The notes beneath the pieces were generated by a model, which did no database searches, had not been told where the DNA came from, and saw only the letters and a program-made list of their open reading frames with translations. A program made the position numbers and the translations under genes. From Halomonas sp. 7T (GTDB taxonomy: Bacteria; Pseudomonadota; Gammaproteobacteria; Pseudomonadales; Halomonadaceae), in NCBI RefSeq assembly GCF_025643255.1, contig NZ_CP087112.1, positions 186,001 through 250,000 on the forward strand: a stretch of 64,000 nucleotides of DNA, in the 5' to 3' direction. Of this stretch, positions 47,727-57,839 are shown in pieces. Each line of letters begins with the position of its first letter. Position 1 is the stretch's first letter.

Positions 47727-48653
47727 TCAGGGCAGCTCTTCTTCCTCTTCGTCGATCTCTTTCTTGGTGGGAATCAAATCTTCCCGAGAGAGATTGAGCG
47801 GTATCAGCAGCGCGCCAGAAATGTAGATGGAAGAAAAGGTCCCCACCAGTACCCCGATTAATAGCGCAACGGCGAAGTTTTCGATCATATCGCCACCCAG
47901 TAGCAACAGGGCTAGCAGTACCAGCACAGTGGTGCCTGACGTTGCCAAGGTGCGTGATAGCGTGGCGTTAATGGCTTCGTTAAAGATTTGTGGCATATCG
48001 TCAATGCGCGACGTACGAATCGTTTCACGGATACGGTCGTACACCACAATCGTATCGTTCAGTGAGTAGCCGATAACGGCTAGAATCGCTGCTAGCACCG
48101 TTAGATCAAAGTCCAGCTGGAACAGTGCAAAGATACCCACCACGATAATAACGTCATGCAATAGGGCAAAAAGTGCGCCGATGGCAAACTTGTACTGGAA
48201 GCGAAAAGCCACATAGAGCATCACGATGCCCAGCGCCACCAGCATGCCCAAACCGCTTTGGTCGCGTAGTTGGTCACCGACCTGTGCGCCAACAAACTCG
48301 GCTCGCACTAAGCTAACGCTATCGCCTTCGCCGCGCAGCAGGTTAACGACTTCGTTACCTACTTCTGGGTCAAACGCTTGCTGCAAGCGGATGAGCACTT
48401 CGGTGGAGGCGCCAAAGGTTTGCACGGATACATCTTGGAAGCCGCTGCTTTCCAGTAGCTGTCGGATAGCATCCAGTGACGGCGCTACGCCATAGCGGAC
48501 TTCCACCAGCGTACCGCCGGTAAAGTCGAGCCCTAGGTTGAGCTGCTGAAACAGAATGGCGCCAATCGACACAATAAGCATCGCGGTCGAGACGATAAAC
48601 GCAAGGTTGCGCCGCCCCATAAAGTCGATCCGCAGGTGTGATAGGGGTTTCAT
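47727..48653 (-). CDS. secF: Protein translocase subunit SecF
   Basis: A 308-residue inner-membrane protein which with SecD uses the proton-motive force to pull secreted proteins across the membrane. Six membrane helices fit the family. The first (FIVSTAMLIVSIGAILF) leads to LGLDFTGGTLVEVRY, and a conserved turn AVIGYSLNDTIVVYDRIRE lies in the fourth-fifth helix region. A GTG two codons upstream is in frame; AGAGG suits the ATG at 48653. It is downstream of secD by 34 bases. Confidence 0.96.
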   Translation of the reverse strand: MKPLSHLRIDFMGRRNLAFIVSTAMLIVSIGAILFQQLNLGLDFTGGTLVEVRYGVAPSLDAIRQLLESSGFQDVSVQTFGASTEVLIRLQQAFDPEVGNEVVNLLRGEGDSVSLVRAEFVGAQVGDQLRDQSGLGMLVALGIVMLYVAFRFQYKFAIGALFALLHDVIIVVGIFALFQLDFDLTVLAAILAVIGYSLNDTIVVYDRIRETIRTSRIDDMPQIFNEAINATLSRTLATSGTTVLVLLALLLLGGDMIENFAVALLIGVLVGTFSSIYISGALLIPLNLSREDLIPTKKEIDEEEEELP

Positions 48654-48687
48654 TACCACCTCTTAAATTCTGAGCTGAGCACGTTTT

Positions 48688-50541
48688 TCAGATCCACAGC
48701 TTTTTGACGGGTTTGCTGCCATAGGTCAGGTTGACCATGGCACGGGTCACCAGCAGAGCGGTGAACATCGACGTCAAAATGCCGATGGAGAGCGTAACGG
48801 CAAAGCCTTTAACGGGGCCGGTGCCAATAGAGAAAAGAATGACGGCGACCAGCAGCGTGGTGATGTTGGCATCCACGATGGAGGTAAAGGCACGTTCGTA
48901 ACCTGCGTGTATCGCTTGTTGGATAGACATGCCGTTACGCAGCTCTTCGCGTATCCGCTCAAAGATCAGCACGTTGGCATCCACCGCCATCCCCAGCGTC
49001 AGCACGATACCGGCAATGCCTGGCAGCGTGAGCGTGGCACCCAGCATCGACATCACCGCCACCAGCAGCGTCAGGTTAAGCGCCAGCGCGATATTGGCAA
49101 AGATGCCAAACACCTTGTAACGCACGAGCATAAACAGCACGACCAGCAGCAGGCCGATTTGCACCGAGAGCAGACCGCGCTCAATGTTTTCAGCACCCAG
49201 GCTTGGCCCAATGGTACGCTCTTGCACGAAGTAAATCGGTGCCGCCAGCGAGCCAGAGCGCAGCAGTAGTGCAAGCTCAGCGGCTTCGGTGGGGGAGTCG
49301 AGACCGGTAATACGGAAGCTGTTGCCGAGTGCACTTTGAATGGTCGCAAGGCTAATCAGTCCGCGCTCGGTATAAGGTTCGCGAACGATGGTCTCTGCGC
49401 CGGTTTCTGGGTCTACTTCAATGCGGTCTTCGCTTTTGTGCTCGATAAACAGCACCGCCATATTGCGACCGATATTAGTGCGCGTGGCGCGGTTCATCAG
49501 CGTACCGCCAGTGCCGTCCAGGTTGATGTTAACCTGGGGACGGCCGTTCTCATCAAAGCTGTTGCTGGCGCTGGAAACGCTGTCACCGGTGATGATCACA
49601 TCACGCATCAGCTCCGCCGAGCGTGATGGGTTGTTACGGAACTCGAAACGCTCGGTTTCCATATCTGGCGTATCGTTGCGCGCTTCTAGGCGGAACTCTA
49701 GGTTGGCTGTTGCCCCTACAATCCGCTTTGCTGCTACGGTGTCCTGAACGCCGGGCAGTTCCACCACTATCTGGCTCGGGCCCTGGCGCTGTACCATCGG
49801 CTCGGCAACGCCCAGTTCGTTCACGCGGTTGCGCAGCGTGGTCAAGTTTTGGTTGATGGCGTAGTCCTGAATCTCGCTCACCGTCGTATCGCTAAGCGTC
49901 ATGACAAGGCGTGAAGAGCGGCCATCGCCTTCGCTACTGTAATCAAAGTTGGGGAAATCGCGGCTAATCAGGCGACGGGCGGCATCCCGGTCGTCGGCGC
50001 TGCCGAAATCAATCGAGAGCGAGCGCTCGTCGATGTCGGTGTTGCGGTAGCGAATACGCTCGCCGCGCAGCAGTTCACGCATGGCGCTGGCATTCACTTC
50101 CAAGCGCTGGGTCAGCGCAGCGTCCATGTCCACTTCAAGCAAAAAGTGGACACCACCGCGTAAGTCTAAGCCTAGCGTCATTGGGGAAGCAGAAAACGCT
50201 TGCAGCCAGCTGGGGGTGGCATCGGCCAAATTAAGTGCAACGGTTGCATTGGGGCCGAGCACCTCCGCGGCAATGTCCCGGGCATCGAGCTGGTCATCAT
50301 CGTTTTGTAGGCGGATTAGCCACTGGCCATTGGATTCTTCAACGGCTTTGACGGCGATATCGCGCTCATTAAGCGCTTCTTCAATGCGGGTAATTTGCCG
50401 TTCATCCAGGGCGTTGCCTTGGGCGTCGCTCACCTGGATAGCGGGATCTGCGGGGAATAGATTGGGAAGTGAGTAGATAAGGCCAACCACCAGGACGACC
50501 AGTATCAGCAGATACTTCCACAGGGGGTAACGGTTGAGCAT
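48688..50541 (-). CDS. secD: Protein translocase subunit SecD
   Basis: A 617-residue subunit of the SecDF translocation motor. The first helix (YLLILVVLVVGLIYSLPNLF), the conserved LGLDLRGGVHFLLEVDMD and a large periplasmic P1 region (about residues 120-440) precede five more helices. The D-D motif region GMAVDANVLIFERIREELRNG is intact. Length equals E. coli SecD (615). It follows yajC by 133 bases in the order tgt-yajC-secD-secF. Confidence 0.97.
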   Translation of the reverse strand: MLNRYPLWKYLLILVVLVVGLIYSLPNLFPADPAIQVSDAQGNALDERQITRIEEALNERDIAVKAVEESNGQWLIRLQNDDDQLDARDIAAEVLGPNATVALNLADATPSWLQAFSASPMTLGLDLRGGVHFLLEVDMDAALTQRLEVNASAMRELLRGERIRYRNTDIDERSLSIDFGSADDRDAARRLISRDFPNFDYSSEGDGRSSRLVMTLSDTTVSEIQDYAINQNLTTLRNRVNELGVAEPMVQRQGPSQIVVELPGVQDTVAAKRIVGATANLEFRLEARNDTPDMETERFEFRNNPSRSAELMRDVIITGDSVSSASNSFDENGRPQVNINLDGTGGTLMNRATRTNIGRNMAVLFIEHKSEDRIEVDPETGAETIVREPYTERGLISLATIQSALGNSFRITGLDSPTEAAELALLLRSGSLAAPIYFVQERTIGPSLGAENIERGLLSVQIGLLLVVLFMLVRYKVFGIFANIALALNLTLLVAVMSMLGATLTLPGIAGIVLTLGMAVDANVLIFERIREELRNGMSIQQAIHAGYERAFTSIVDANITTLLVAVILFSIGTGPVKGFAVTLSIGILTSMFTALLVTRAMVNLTYGSKPVKKLWI

Positions 50542-50674
50542 GCAAGCCCTGCCTTCAATTACATACGGAAGTGCTGCACCCGGCTAGACCGTGTGCAGCA
50601 ACGTTCACCATCGACGCTACCATGTCACCCCTGCCGGGGTGGCTGGCACTGATTCGGCAGGGGGACTTCAGGCG

Positions 50675-51001
50675 TTAGATGGACTTAATAGTTCCCTTGG
50701 GCAGAACGGCAGCGACGGCGTTTTTCTGCACGTTGACTTCGTTGCCTTCTGAAACCTCTAGCGTTAAAAACTCATCGCTTACTTTGGTAATGCGGCCCAC
50801 TAAACCGCCGCCGATGACGACTTCATCGCCCTTGGTCAGGCCAGAGACGAGCTGTTTGTGCTGCTTGGCACGCTTGGCTTGGGGGCGCCACAGCAGGAAG
50901 TAGAAAATCAGTACAAAACCGACCAGCATGACAATTTGCGCGATGCCACCGCCAGCGGCGGCTTCTTGGGCATGGGCTGGTGAGATGAAGAAATCCAGCA
51001 T
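50675..51001 (-). CDS. yajC: Preprotein translocase accessory subunit YajC
   Basis: A 108-residue single-pass membrane protein of the SecDF-YajC complex. The helix is IVMLVGFVLIFYFLLWRPQ at about residues 22-40, followed by the family sequence RAKQHKQLVSGLTKGDEVV and a small beta domain. The frame opens ten codons earlier, but CAGGAG before 51001 gives the usual start MLDFFISPAHAQ. Confidence 0.94.
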   Translation of the reverse strand: MLDFFISPAHAQEAAAGGGIAQIVMLVGFVLIFYFLLWRPQAKRAKQHKQLVSGLTKGDEVVIGGGLVGRITKVSDEFLTLEVSEGNEVNVQKNAVAAVLPKGTIKSI

Positions 51002-51078
51002 TGCAGGGAACTCCTGGGTTAGAACACTCAATGGGTGAACGGGTTAAACCACCCGCAGCAGCGAGTGGTTATTATTGA

Positions 51079-52236
<1,158 letters not shown>

Positions 52237-52240
52237 TTAA

Positions 52241-53272
52241 TTAGCGGGTAAGCAGCATGGCGTCGCCATAACTAAAAAAGGCGTAGCGCTCTTCTACGGC
52301 TGTATGGTAAGCCTGCATCATGTGTTCATAGCCTGCGAACGCTGACACCAGCATCAGCAGGGTGGATTCGGGCAGGTGGAAATTGGTAATCAGGGCATCC
52401 ACGCAGCGCCACTGGTAGCCGGGATAAATAAAGATATCGGTGTCGCCGCTGAACGGGGCAATTTGGCCATCGCTACTTTTCATGCAGGCGCTTTCCAGGC
52501 AGCGAACGCTTGTGGTGCCCACGGCAACCACGCGTTTGCCAGCAGCCTGAGTGTCGCGCACCTGTTGGCAAGTGGCCTCGCTCACCTCAATCCATTCGCT
52601 GTGCATATGGTGCTCAAGGATGTTGTCCACGCGCACCGGTTGGAAGGTGCCCGCGCCAACATGAAGCGTGACAAACGCGCTGTTGATGCCTTTTTCAGCG
52701 AGGGCATCCAGCAGCGGCTGGTCAAAGTGCAGGCCAGCCGTGGGTGCGGCTACCGCTCCATCACGGCGTGCATACACGGTTTGATAACGCTCGCGGTCGC
52801 TCAGCTCGTCTTCCCGGGTGATGTAAGGCGGCAGCGGCATATGGCCATGCTTTTCCAGCAGCGCGATCATCGGCGTCTCGCCTAAAAAGCGCAGCTCAAA
52901 CAGCGCATCACGACGGCCTTCGACCACGGCATGGATATCGCCCTCAAAGATCAGTTCGGTGCCCGGCTTGGGTGATTTGCTTGAGCGGATGTGCGCAAGG
53001 CCTCGGTGTGCATCCAGCGGACGCTCCAGCAGCATTTCTACTTTTCCGCCGCTGGCCTTATGGCCGTGCAGGCGGGCAGGGATCACGCGAGTGTCGTTAA
53101 AGACCAGTAAATCGCCCGGTTCGAGAAGCTGAAGTAAGTCGGTAAACCGGCGATGTGCCAGCGCGCCGCTTTGACCATCCACACACAGTAATCGGCAATC
53201 GCTGCGCTGCTCGGACGGATAGCGGGCAATTAGCTCATCGGGTAGCTCGAAGTGGAAGTCCGCACGCTGCAT
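52241..53272 (-). CDS. queA: S-adenosylmethionine:tRNA ribosyltransferase-isomerase
   Basis: A 343-residue enzyme that builds epoxyqueuosine from preQ1 in tRNA using the ribosyl part of SAM. Conserved segments are [19 protein letters not shown] at the start, [31 protein letters not shown] and [20 protein letters not shown] near the end. It opens the queA-tgt-yajC-secDF run, divergent from the tRNA-Leu gene with about 110 bases between. Confidence 0.96.
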   Translation of the reverse strand: MQRADFHFELPDELIARYPSEQRSDCRLLCVDGQSGALAHRRFTDLLQLLEPGDLLVFNDTRVIPARLHGHKASGGKVEMLLERPLDAHRGLAHIRSSKSPKPGTELIFEGDIHAVVEGRRDALFELRFLGETPMIALLEKHGHMPLPPYITREDELSDRERYQTVYARRDGAVAAPTAGLHFDQPLLDALAEKGINSAFVTLHVGAGTFQPVRVDNILEHHMHSEWIEVSEATCQQVRDTQAAGKRVVAVGTTSVRCLESACMKSSDGQIAPFSGDTDIFIYPGYQWRCVDALITNFHLPESTLLMLVSAFAGYEHMMQAYHTAVEERYAFFSYGDAMLLTR

Positions 53273-53346
53273 GGAAATGGCTCTTTTCAGTGGTCAAACA
53301 GGCGGCATAGGATAGCGCTTTCGTAAGATAAAGTCAGTCGATGTGA

Positions 53347-53374
53347 TTGACCTGAGGGGTTATCTCCGTATAAT
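53347..53374 (+). promoter_or_regulatory. Promoter of tRNA-Leu
   Basis: TTGACC (53347-53352) and a perfect TATAAT (53369-53374) are 16 bases apart, placing the start of transcription a few bases before the mature tRNA end at 53386. Confidence 0.8.
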
Positions 53375-53385
53375 GCGCATCCATT

Positions 53386-53472
53386 GCCGGTGTGGCGGAA
53401 TTGGTAGACGCAGCGGATTCAAAATCCGCCGCCTTTACGGGTGTGCCAGTTCGAGTCTGGCCACCGGCACCA
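53386..53472 (+). tRNA. tRNA-Leu, anticodon CAA (reads UUG)
   Basis: An 87-base tRNA with encoded 3' CCA. The acceptor GCCGGTG pairs with CACCGGC, the anticodon stem GCGGA/TCCGC encloses TTCAAAA (anticodon CAA), and the T arm GCCAG-TTCGAGT-CTGGC is standard. The long variable arm (GCCTTTACGGGT region) is the class II feature of leucine tRNAs, with discriminator A. A promoter and a terminator bracket it as a single-gene unit. Confidence 0.97.
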
Positions 53473-53477
53473 TCTTT

Positions 53478-53505
53478 AAAAAAAGGCACTTAGGTGCCTT
53501 TTTTT
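53478..53505 (+). terminator. Intrinsic terminator after tRNA-Leu
   Basis: A 12-pair stem: an A-run plus GGCAC (53478-53489) pairs with GTGCC plus a T-run (53494-53505) around TTAG. It lies 6 bases after the tRNA. Confidence 0.9.
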
Positions 53506-53760
53506 GTGCCTGCCATTTGAGCTTTTCCCTCCTGAATCGCGGTATCTGTTCAAAAGTGTCAACAACGCACGCGTCCCGTCCCCGTGTTTCCCATTGCCTG
53601 TCTTTTGGCTAGCGCGTGGGTAGAGGCACCTTTATCAGGTTCTATTTGAGCAGTTTGAAAATTTCTTGGGGCTTTACTACGTTGAAAGTGTCCGTAGCGC
53701 AGCGTTGCCAATGCAGTAAAACGCACGCTCCATGACTCGTTAAACATTGGAGGTATAACG

Positions 53761-54498
53761 ATGGCTACTTTTCCCCTTAAGACCACACTTGCAGTTGCTA
53801 TAGCAGCAGTAGGTTTAAGTTCCATTGCGCAAGCCCAGCAGTATGGTGACGGCGATGATGTTGTTGCCATCAGCGCTTGGAACTATGACGATTTATATAA
53901 CAATGGCGGCTTTGATGCTGGCTGGCTGCTCGATAGAGATGTCTCGACAGCCGACGAAGATGATATTGGTAGTGTCGAAAATGTGCTGCTGAACGACAAT
54001 AACCAGATTGAAGCGATCATTGTTCAGATAGGTGGTATCTGGGGCATTGGTGATACACACGTTGCGGTACCCTGGGATCAAGTCGATATCTCTAACGAGC
54101 ATATTCAAGTACCGCTGAACGCCGATAACTATGAAGACTTCAATCTGTTCGCAGGTGGTAATGAGCGTCTCACCAAGAATGCCCTGCAGCAGACAACGCA
54201 GGTCGACGATGATGTGGAAGCTGGCGGCCAAATCTGGAAAATCACCGATCTTCTAAATGATTACACTTCGGTGAGTTCAGGTGCTGGTTACGGTTACATT
54301 GATAACGTATTGTTCAACGACGATGGTCAGATTCAGGCCGTTGTAGTTTCCGGTGGCTATGGTATGTATGCTTTTCCCTTCTATGGCTATGGTTATCGCT
54401 GGGATCCGTCTTATGAGTCCTACAATTTGCCCTATTCCGCTGAGGAAGCTGCGGGCATGGAAACCTTCAACATCGATAGATATGTTGGCAATGAGTAA
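53761..54498 (+). CDS. Secreted acidic protein with two PRC-barrel-like domains
   Basis: A 245-residue exported protein. The signal peptide (FPLKTTLAVAIAAVGLSSIAQA) is followed by two PRC-barrel-like units: about residues 50-125 (LLDRDVSTADEDDIGSVENV, then IGGIWGIGDTHVAVPWDQVD) and about 160-220 (LNDYTSVSSGAGYGYIDNVL, then VVVSGGYGMYAF). The mature part is very acidic, as expected of an envelope protein in a halophile. PRC barrels occur in photosynthetic reaction centres and RimM; the role of secreted ones is unknown. GGAGG precedes the ATG. The 255 bases upstream show no clear promoter. Confidence 0.8.
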   Translation: MATFPLKTTLAVAIAAVGLSSIAQAQQYGDGDDVVAISAWNYDDLYNNGGFDAGWLLDRDVSTADEDDIGSVENVLLNDNNQIEAIIVQIGGIWGIGDTHVAVPWDQVDISNEHIQVPLNADNYEDFNLFAGGNERLTKNALQQTTQVDDDVEAGGQIWKITDLLNDYTSVSSGAGYGYIDNVLFNDDGQIQAVVVSGGYGMYAFPFYGYGYRWDPSYESYNLPYSAEEAAGMETFNIDRYVGNE

Positions 54499-54521
54499 TT
54501 TTTAACTCATTACGCCCTACC

Positions 54522-54553
54522 AAGAGCCCCAAGCCCCGCTTGGGGCTCTTTTT
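54522..54553 (+). terminator. Intrinsic terminator after the PRC-barrel gene
   Basis: AAGAGCCCCAAG (54522-54533) pairs exactly with CTTGGGGCTCTT (54539-54550) around CCCCG, then TTT. The mirrored A-run also serves the converging glycosyltransferase remnant. Confidence 0.9.
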
Positions 54554-54559
54554 GTACTG

Positions 54560-55366
54560 CTATTCAACGACTTCTGAAAGAAGTTTGCTGGGCTTTCCAT
54601 ATGAATTCAGGAGACACCGCTTCTTAGCTACCTTTTGATAGAGCGTAACAAGCTCAGCGCACTTGGCGTCTTCGTGCCATCTAGTGGCATAGGTCAGGGC
54701 GCGCTCGGCGAGCTGTTGGCGCAGGGTGTCATCGTTTAGCAGGCGGTTAACCTGGGCGGCGAAGTGGTCATGGTTCTCCTCGACGATTAGGCAGCCTTCT
54801 CCCTCTCTCAGTACATCTAGCGTGCCCATCATGGCATTGGAAACCACTGGAGTGCTCAGGGCCATCGCTTCCAGCAATACCAGCCACTGGGTTTCCGTGC
54901 GTGATGCAAAGACAAAAACGTCAGCGGCACGGTACGCGGCTTGCAGTGGGCCGTTGCGGTCAAGGCAAGCAGATCACCGTAGCGCATCATACGATCTTCC
55001 GGATCTCCGGGCACTGGGCGCGAGCGGATACGCAGCCCCCCCCGGCTCGTCTACCTGGCCGACCGAGTAATCAGGGCAGATCAGCGAGACCGAATGACCC
55101 AGCCTTTCGAGCGAGCTGCGAAAACTGGCAATAGAGGTGGAAACGCCATTGACGCGGGGAAAGTAGACATCTGGCAACATCAATATTTTCAAGCTTCCCG
55201 GCTGAGTCTCAACCGTTGTTGATACTGAATAAAGCTGCGTAGACACAGATGCCAGCCGTGGCGCTCGGTCGGCTTTACGCTTTAGGTTCAGGGCATTGCC
55301 GTTGGCTAAATGGGTGAGAACCGCGACTTCCTGGGCATTGAGAGGAGCACGTCGGCGCTGTAGCAT
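54560..55366 (-). pseudogene. Decayed GT4-family glycosyltransferase
   Basis: Two pieces of one glycosyltransferase in different frames. The N-terminal piece (55366 down to about 55036) contains KILMLPDVYFPRVNGVSTSI and LGHSVSLICPDYS, then loses frame at an eight-base G run (complement of 55036-55043). Removing one G restores PEDRMMRYGDLLAL. At about 54955-54970 this joins in another frame to the C-terminal piece (DRNGPLQAAYRAADVFVFAS, then LEAMALSTPVVSNAMMG). The roughly 170 central residues expected in between are missing. The ExxxxxxxE loop also has Trp for the usual Gly (ETQWLVLLE). A frameshift and an internal deletion together mean the gene is dead. Confidence 0.8.
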
Positions 55367-55538
55367 GATGTTTGGACTCTTATGGCAGCTTATTTCTACC
55401 CTAACTCGAGTTCATGCCCGGCGGATGACAGGCATTGCACTGATCATGGGGAGCGTTTACCCACAGTTGGCAACCTTCTCGATTTTGTCGCCTAGCCGTT
55501 TTATAGTGAATGTCCATTTCCAGTATCCATTTAACGGT

Positions 55539-56312
55539 ATGCCCATGGCCCAGTTTGAGCTGCATAGCCGCAATTTGGCCCCAGAGCAGGTGTCCCATTC
55601 CCACGATTTTCACCAGTTAATCTTGGCAACCTGTGGCGTTACCGAGCTTGCCATGGAAGGCCAGGGGGAGCGAGTGACCGCTCGCCGTGGTTGTTTGATC
55701 CCTTCATCGCGCCATCACGAGTATCAGGGTGATGGCAGCAATCGCACGCTGGTGCTAGATATTCCCGTGCAGCACTTAGCCACGCTGGAAAAAGGCAGTG
55801 AAATTGAGCGCTTATTTGATAAGCCGCGTTTCTTTACCGTGCCGCCTGCTTTAAACCAGCTGACCCATGCGCTGGCGCATCAGCTGGATCAGTGCCCGGC
55901 GCTGCAAAACGAAATCGCCGTTCTGCTGCTGCGGGCACTCTATATGTATCTGCAGGATGCGCCAAAACAGACGGCCGACCAGCTTGGGGCGCGGTGTATC
56001 AGCGAGCGTCTCGATCTCGAACGTTTAGATGCTTGGCTAGACCAACATTTGGCAGATGAGGTGCGCGTTGAGCAGTTGGCGGCCCTATGTGCGTTAAGTC
56101 CTGGGCATTTTCATAGCTGCTTTCGTGAGTTAACCGGGGTAACGCCGCTGGCTTATGTACAGCGCCGGCGCTTAGAGCATGCGCGTACGCTAGTGCGCCA
56201 TAGCACGCTGAGCCTGGGCCATATTGCCATGCTGGTGGGCTTTCGCGATCAAGGCAGTTTCTCCCGCGCTTATCGGCGCTACTTCGAGATTTCCCCTTCA
56301 TCTGACCGCTAA
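55539..56312 (+). CDS. AraC-family transcriptional regulator
   Basis: A 257-residue regulator: an N-terminal cupin sensing domain (SHSHDFHQLILATCGVTELAM, then RRGCLIPSSRHHEYQGDG) and a C-terminal double helix-turn-helix (about residues 160-255; VEQLAALCALSPGHFHSCFRELTGVTPLAYVQRRRLEHAR, read in parts, then LVGFRDQGSFSRAYRRYF). The frame is open further upstream, but that stretch overlaps the pseudogene region; the start at 55539 gives MPMAQFELHSRNL and has no strong ribosome site. It precedes the RidA-TRAP cluster on the same strand and is its likely activator. Confidence 0.88.
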   Translation: MPMAQFELHSRNLAPEQVSHSHDFHQLILATCGVTELAMEGQGERVTARRGCLIPSSRHHEYQGDGSNRTLVLDIPVQHLATLEKGSEIERLFDKPRFFTVPPALNQLTHALAHQLDQCPALQNEIAVLLLRALYMYLQDAPKQTADQLGARCISERLDLERLDAWLDQHLADEVRVEQLAALCALSPGHFHSCFRELTGVTPLAYVQRRRLEHARTLVRHSTLSLGHIAMLVGFRDQGSFSRAYRRYFEISPSSDR

Positions 56313-56340
56313 TCATTGCCAGCTCTCTCTGCCTGACTTA

Positions 56341-56368
56341 CGGGCAAATTTCCCAGAGTTTCGGGCAA
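56341..56368 (+). repeat. 21-base-phased direct repeat, possible AraC-type operator
   Basis: CGGGCAA occurs at 56341-56347 and again at 56362-56368, exactly two helical turns apart and about 60 bases before the ridA start. AraC-family regulators bind such same-face direct repeats next to the promoter they activate. The link to the adjacent regulator is inference. Confidence 0.45.
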
Positions 56369-56428
56369 GCAGGCGGGGTTGCATCGTCGTAGTCTCAAGA
56401 GGAACCCCACCTTCCTTGGAGAGACCCC

Positions 56429-56785
56429 ATGGGCGTGACCTATCAAGACAGCAATACCCGCATGAGCCAAGTGGCCATTCATAACGGCACCGTGTATCTC
56501 GCAGGCCAAGTACCCACAGACGCCACCGCCGATATGCGTGGTCAAACGGAGCAGGTACTTGCTCGAATCGACCAACTGCTGGCCCAGGCGGGTACTTCTA
56601 AAGAGCATTTGGTCTCAGCGCAAATTTGGGTCACCAGCATGGCGGAGTTCGACCACATGAACCAAGCCTGGGATGCCTGGGTAGTGCCGGGGCGCCCACC
56701 GGTACGCGCCGCTGTGGAGGCCAAACTGGCTAAGCCCGAGTGGAAGGTGGAAATTATGGTTACTGCAGCGCTGCCGGAGGCTTGA
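56429..56785 (+). CDS. RidA-family (YjgF) imine/enamine deaminase-like protein
   Basis: A 118-residue YjgF/YER057c/UK114-family protein. RidA proper hydrolyses reactive 2-aminoacrylate-type imines released by PLP enzymes. The segment QVAIHNGTVYLAGQVPTD and the C-terminal GRPPVRAAVEAKLAKPEWKVEIMV are family features, and the arginine that binds the substrate carboxylate is in PPVRAAV. It differs in detail from housekeeping RidA and is probably pathway-dedicated. GGAGAG precedes the ATG. It is one base from the next gene, so co-translation is likely. Confidence 0.88.
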   Translation: MGVTYQDSNTRMSQVAIHNGTVYLAGQVPTDATADMRGQTEQVLARIDQLLAQAGTSKEHLVSAQIWVTSMAEFDHMNQAWDAWVVPGRPPVRAAVEAKLAKPEWKVEIMVTAALPEA

Positions 56786-56786
56786 T

Positions 56787-57728
56787 ATGCAGGTTGTTTC
56801 GGCTGCAGAGGTGGCGACACACCTTGCTTGGCGGGGCGTTATCGACCGCTTACGGCATACCTTTGTCAATGGCGTAGAGTCGCCACCGCGCCACCATCAC
56901 GCCATGCATCGTCCTGACGGCGAAGCCACCATGCTGCTGATGCCTGCTTGGGAAGCTGCAGGCTATATCGGTGTGAAAATGGTCAATGTGTTTCCGCAAA
57001 ACGCCGAGCACGGTATTCCCGCTATTTCGGGCCTTTACCTGCTCAGCGAGGGCAAACACGGCCAGCCGTTAGCCTGCATTGATGGCAGCGAATTAACCCG
57101 TCGTCGCACCGCCGCCGCCTCCGCTCTGGCCGCCCAGGCGTTGGCCAATGAAGACGCCGAAACGCTGCTAGTGGTAGGCACTGGCAAGCTGGCGCCGATG
57201 GTGATTGAAGCCCACGCCAGTGTTAGGCCCATCAAACGCGTGCTTATCTGGGGGCGAAACTCCAGCAAGGCCGCCGCGATTGCCCAAGAGTACGCAGACC
57301 GCTTTGATACCCAGGTAGTTGACGCTTTACCTGCCGCCGTGGCGGAAGCCGATATCGTCAGCTGCGTGACGCTCTCCACTCAACCGATCATCCAAGGCGA
57401 ATGGCTGACGCCTGGAACCCATGTTGACTTGATCGGCGCGTTTCGGCCGCAAATGCGCGAAACCGACGCGGCGTGTTTACGCCGTGCGCAGGTGTTTGTG
57501 GATACCTACGCCGGTGCACAAGGCGAAGCAGGCGATATTCTGCAAGCTATTGAGGAAGGCGCTTTCCAGTTTGGTGACATCCAGGCGGAATTGGCTGAAG
57601 TGCTGACAGGAGAAAAACCGGGGCGTTTGAATAAAGAGGCTATTACGCTGTTTAAATCGGTAGGGGCGTCCTTGGAGGATCTCGCCGCTGCGATCGAGCT
57701 ATGGGAGTCACTGCCCAAGCATCATTGA
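56787..57728 (+). CDS. Ornithine cyclodeaminase/mu-crystallin family protein
   Basis: A 313-residue NAD(P)-dependent enzyme of the ornithine cyclodeaminase/mu-crystallin superfamily. It has the substrate segment HHHAMHRPDGEATMLLMPAW, the conserved GVKMVNVFPQN, a Rossmann motif TLLVVGTGKLAPMVIEAHA at about residues 128-146, and the late DLIGAFRPQMRETD. Family members include ornithine cyclodeaminase, alanine dehydrogenase and delta-1-pyrroline-2-carboxylate (ketimine) reductase. The lysine and aspartate of true ornithine cyclodeaminases cannot be assigned safely by eye. Next to RidA, an imine reductase role is the most natural guess. Confidence 0.85.
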   Translation: MQVVSAAEVATHLAWRGVIDRLRHTFVNGVESPPRHHHAMHRPDGEATMLLMPAWEAAGYIGVKMVNVFPQNAEHGIPAISGLYLLSEGKHGQPLACIDGSELTRRRTAAASALAAQALANEDAETLLVVGTGKLAPMVIEAHASVRPIKRVLIWGRNSSKAAAIAQEYADRFDTQVVDALPAAVAEADIVSCVTLSTQPIIQGEWLTPGTHVDLIGAFRPQMRETDAACLRRAQVFVDTYAGAQGEAGDILQAIEEGAFQFGDIQAELAEVLTGEKPGRLNKEAITLFKSVGASLEDLAAAIELWESLPKHH

Positions 57729-57839
57729 TAAATCCCGCTGCGGGCATGGGCCGCACAAAAACAACCAAGGCCACCATGCCCGCCGCGCAGCAACGCCACT
57801 CATAAAGAAAACTAACCAATAACCAAAATGAGGTGTGTG

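Noticed and set aside
50575..50660. GC-rich inverted repeats between yajC and secD as a terminator
   Set aside because: CACCCC/GGGGTG can pair, but there is no T-run on the minus strand and secD would be cut off from its operon.
53506..53760. Possible small gene or regulatory RNA before the PRC-barrel gene
   Set aside because: No frame with a ribosome site, no convincing promoter and no stable hairpin could be picked out by eye.
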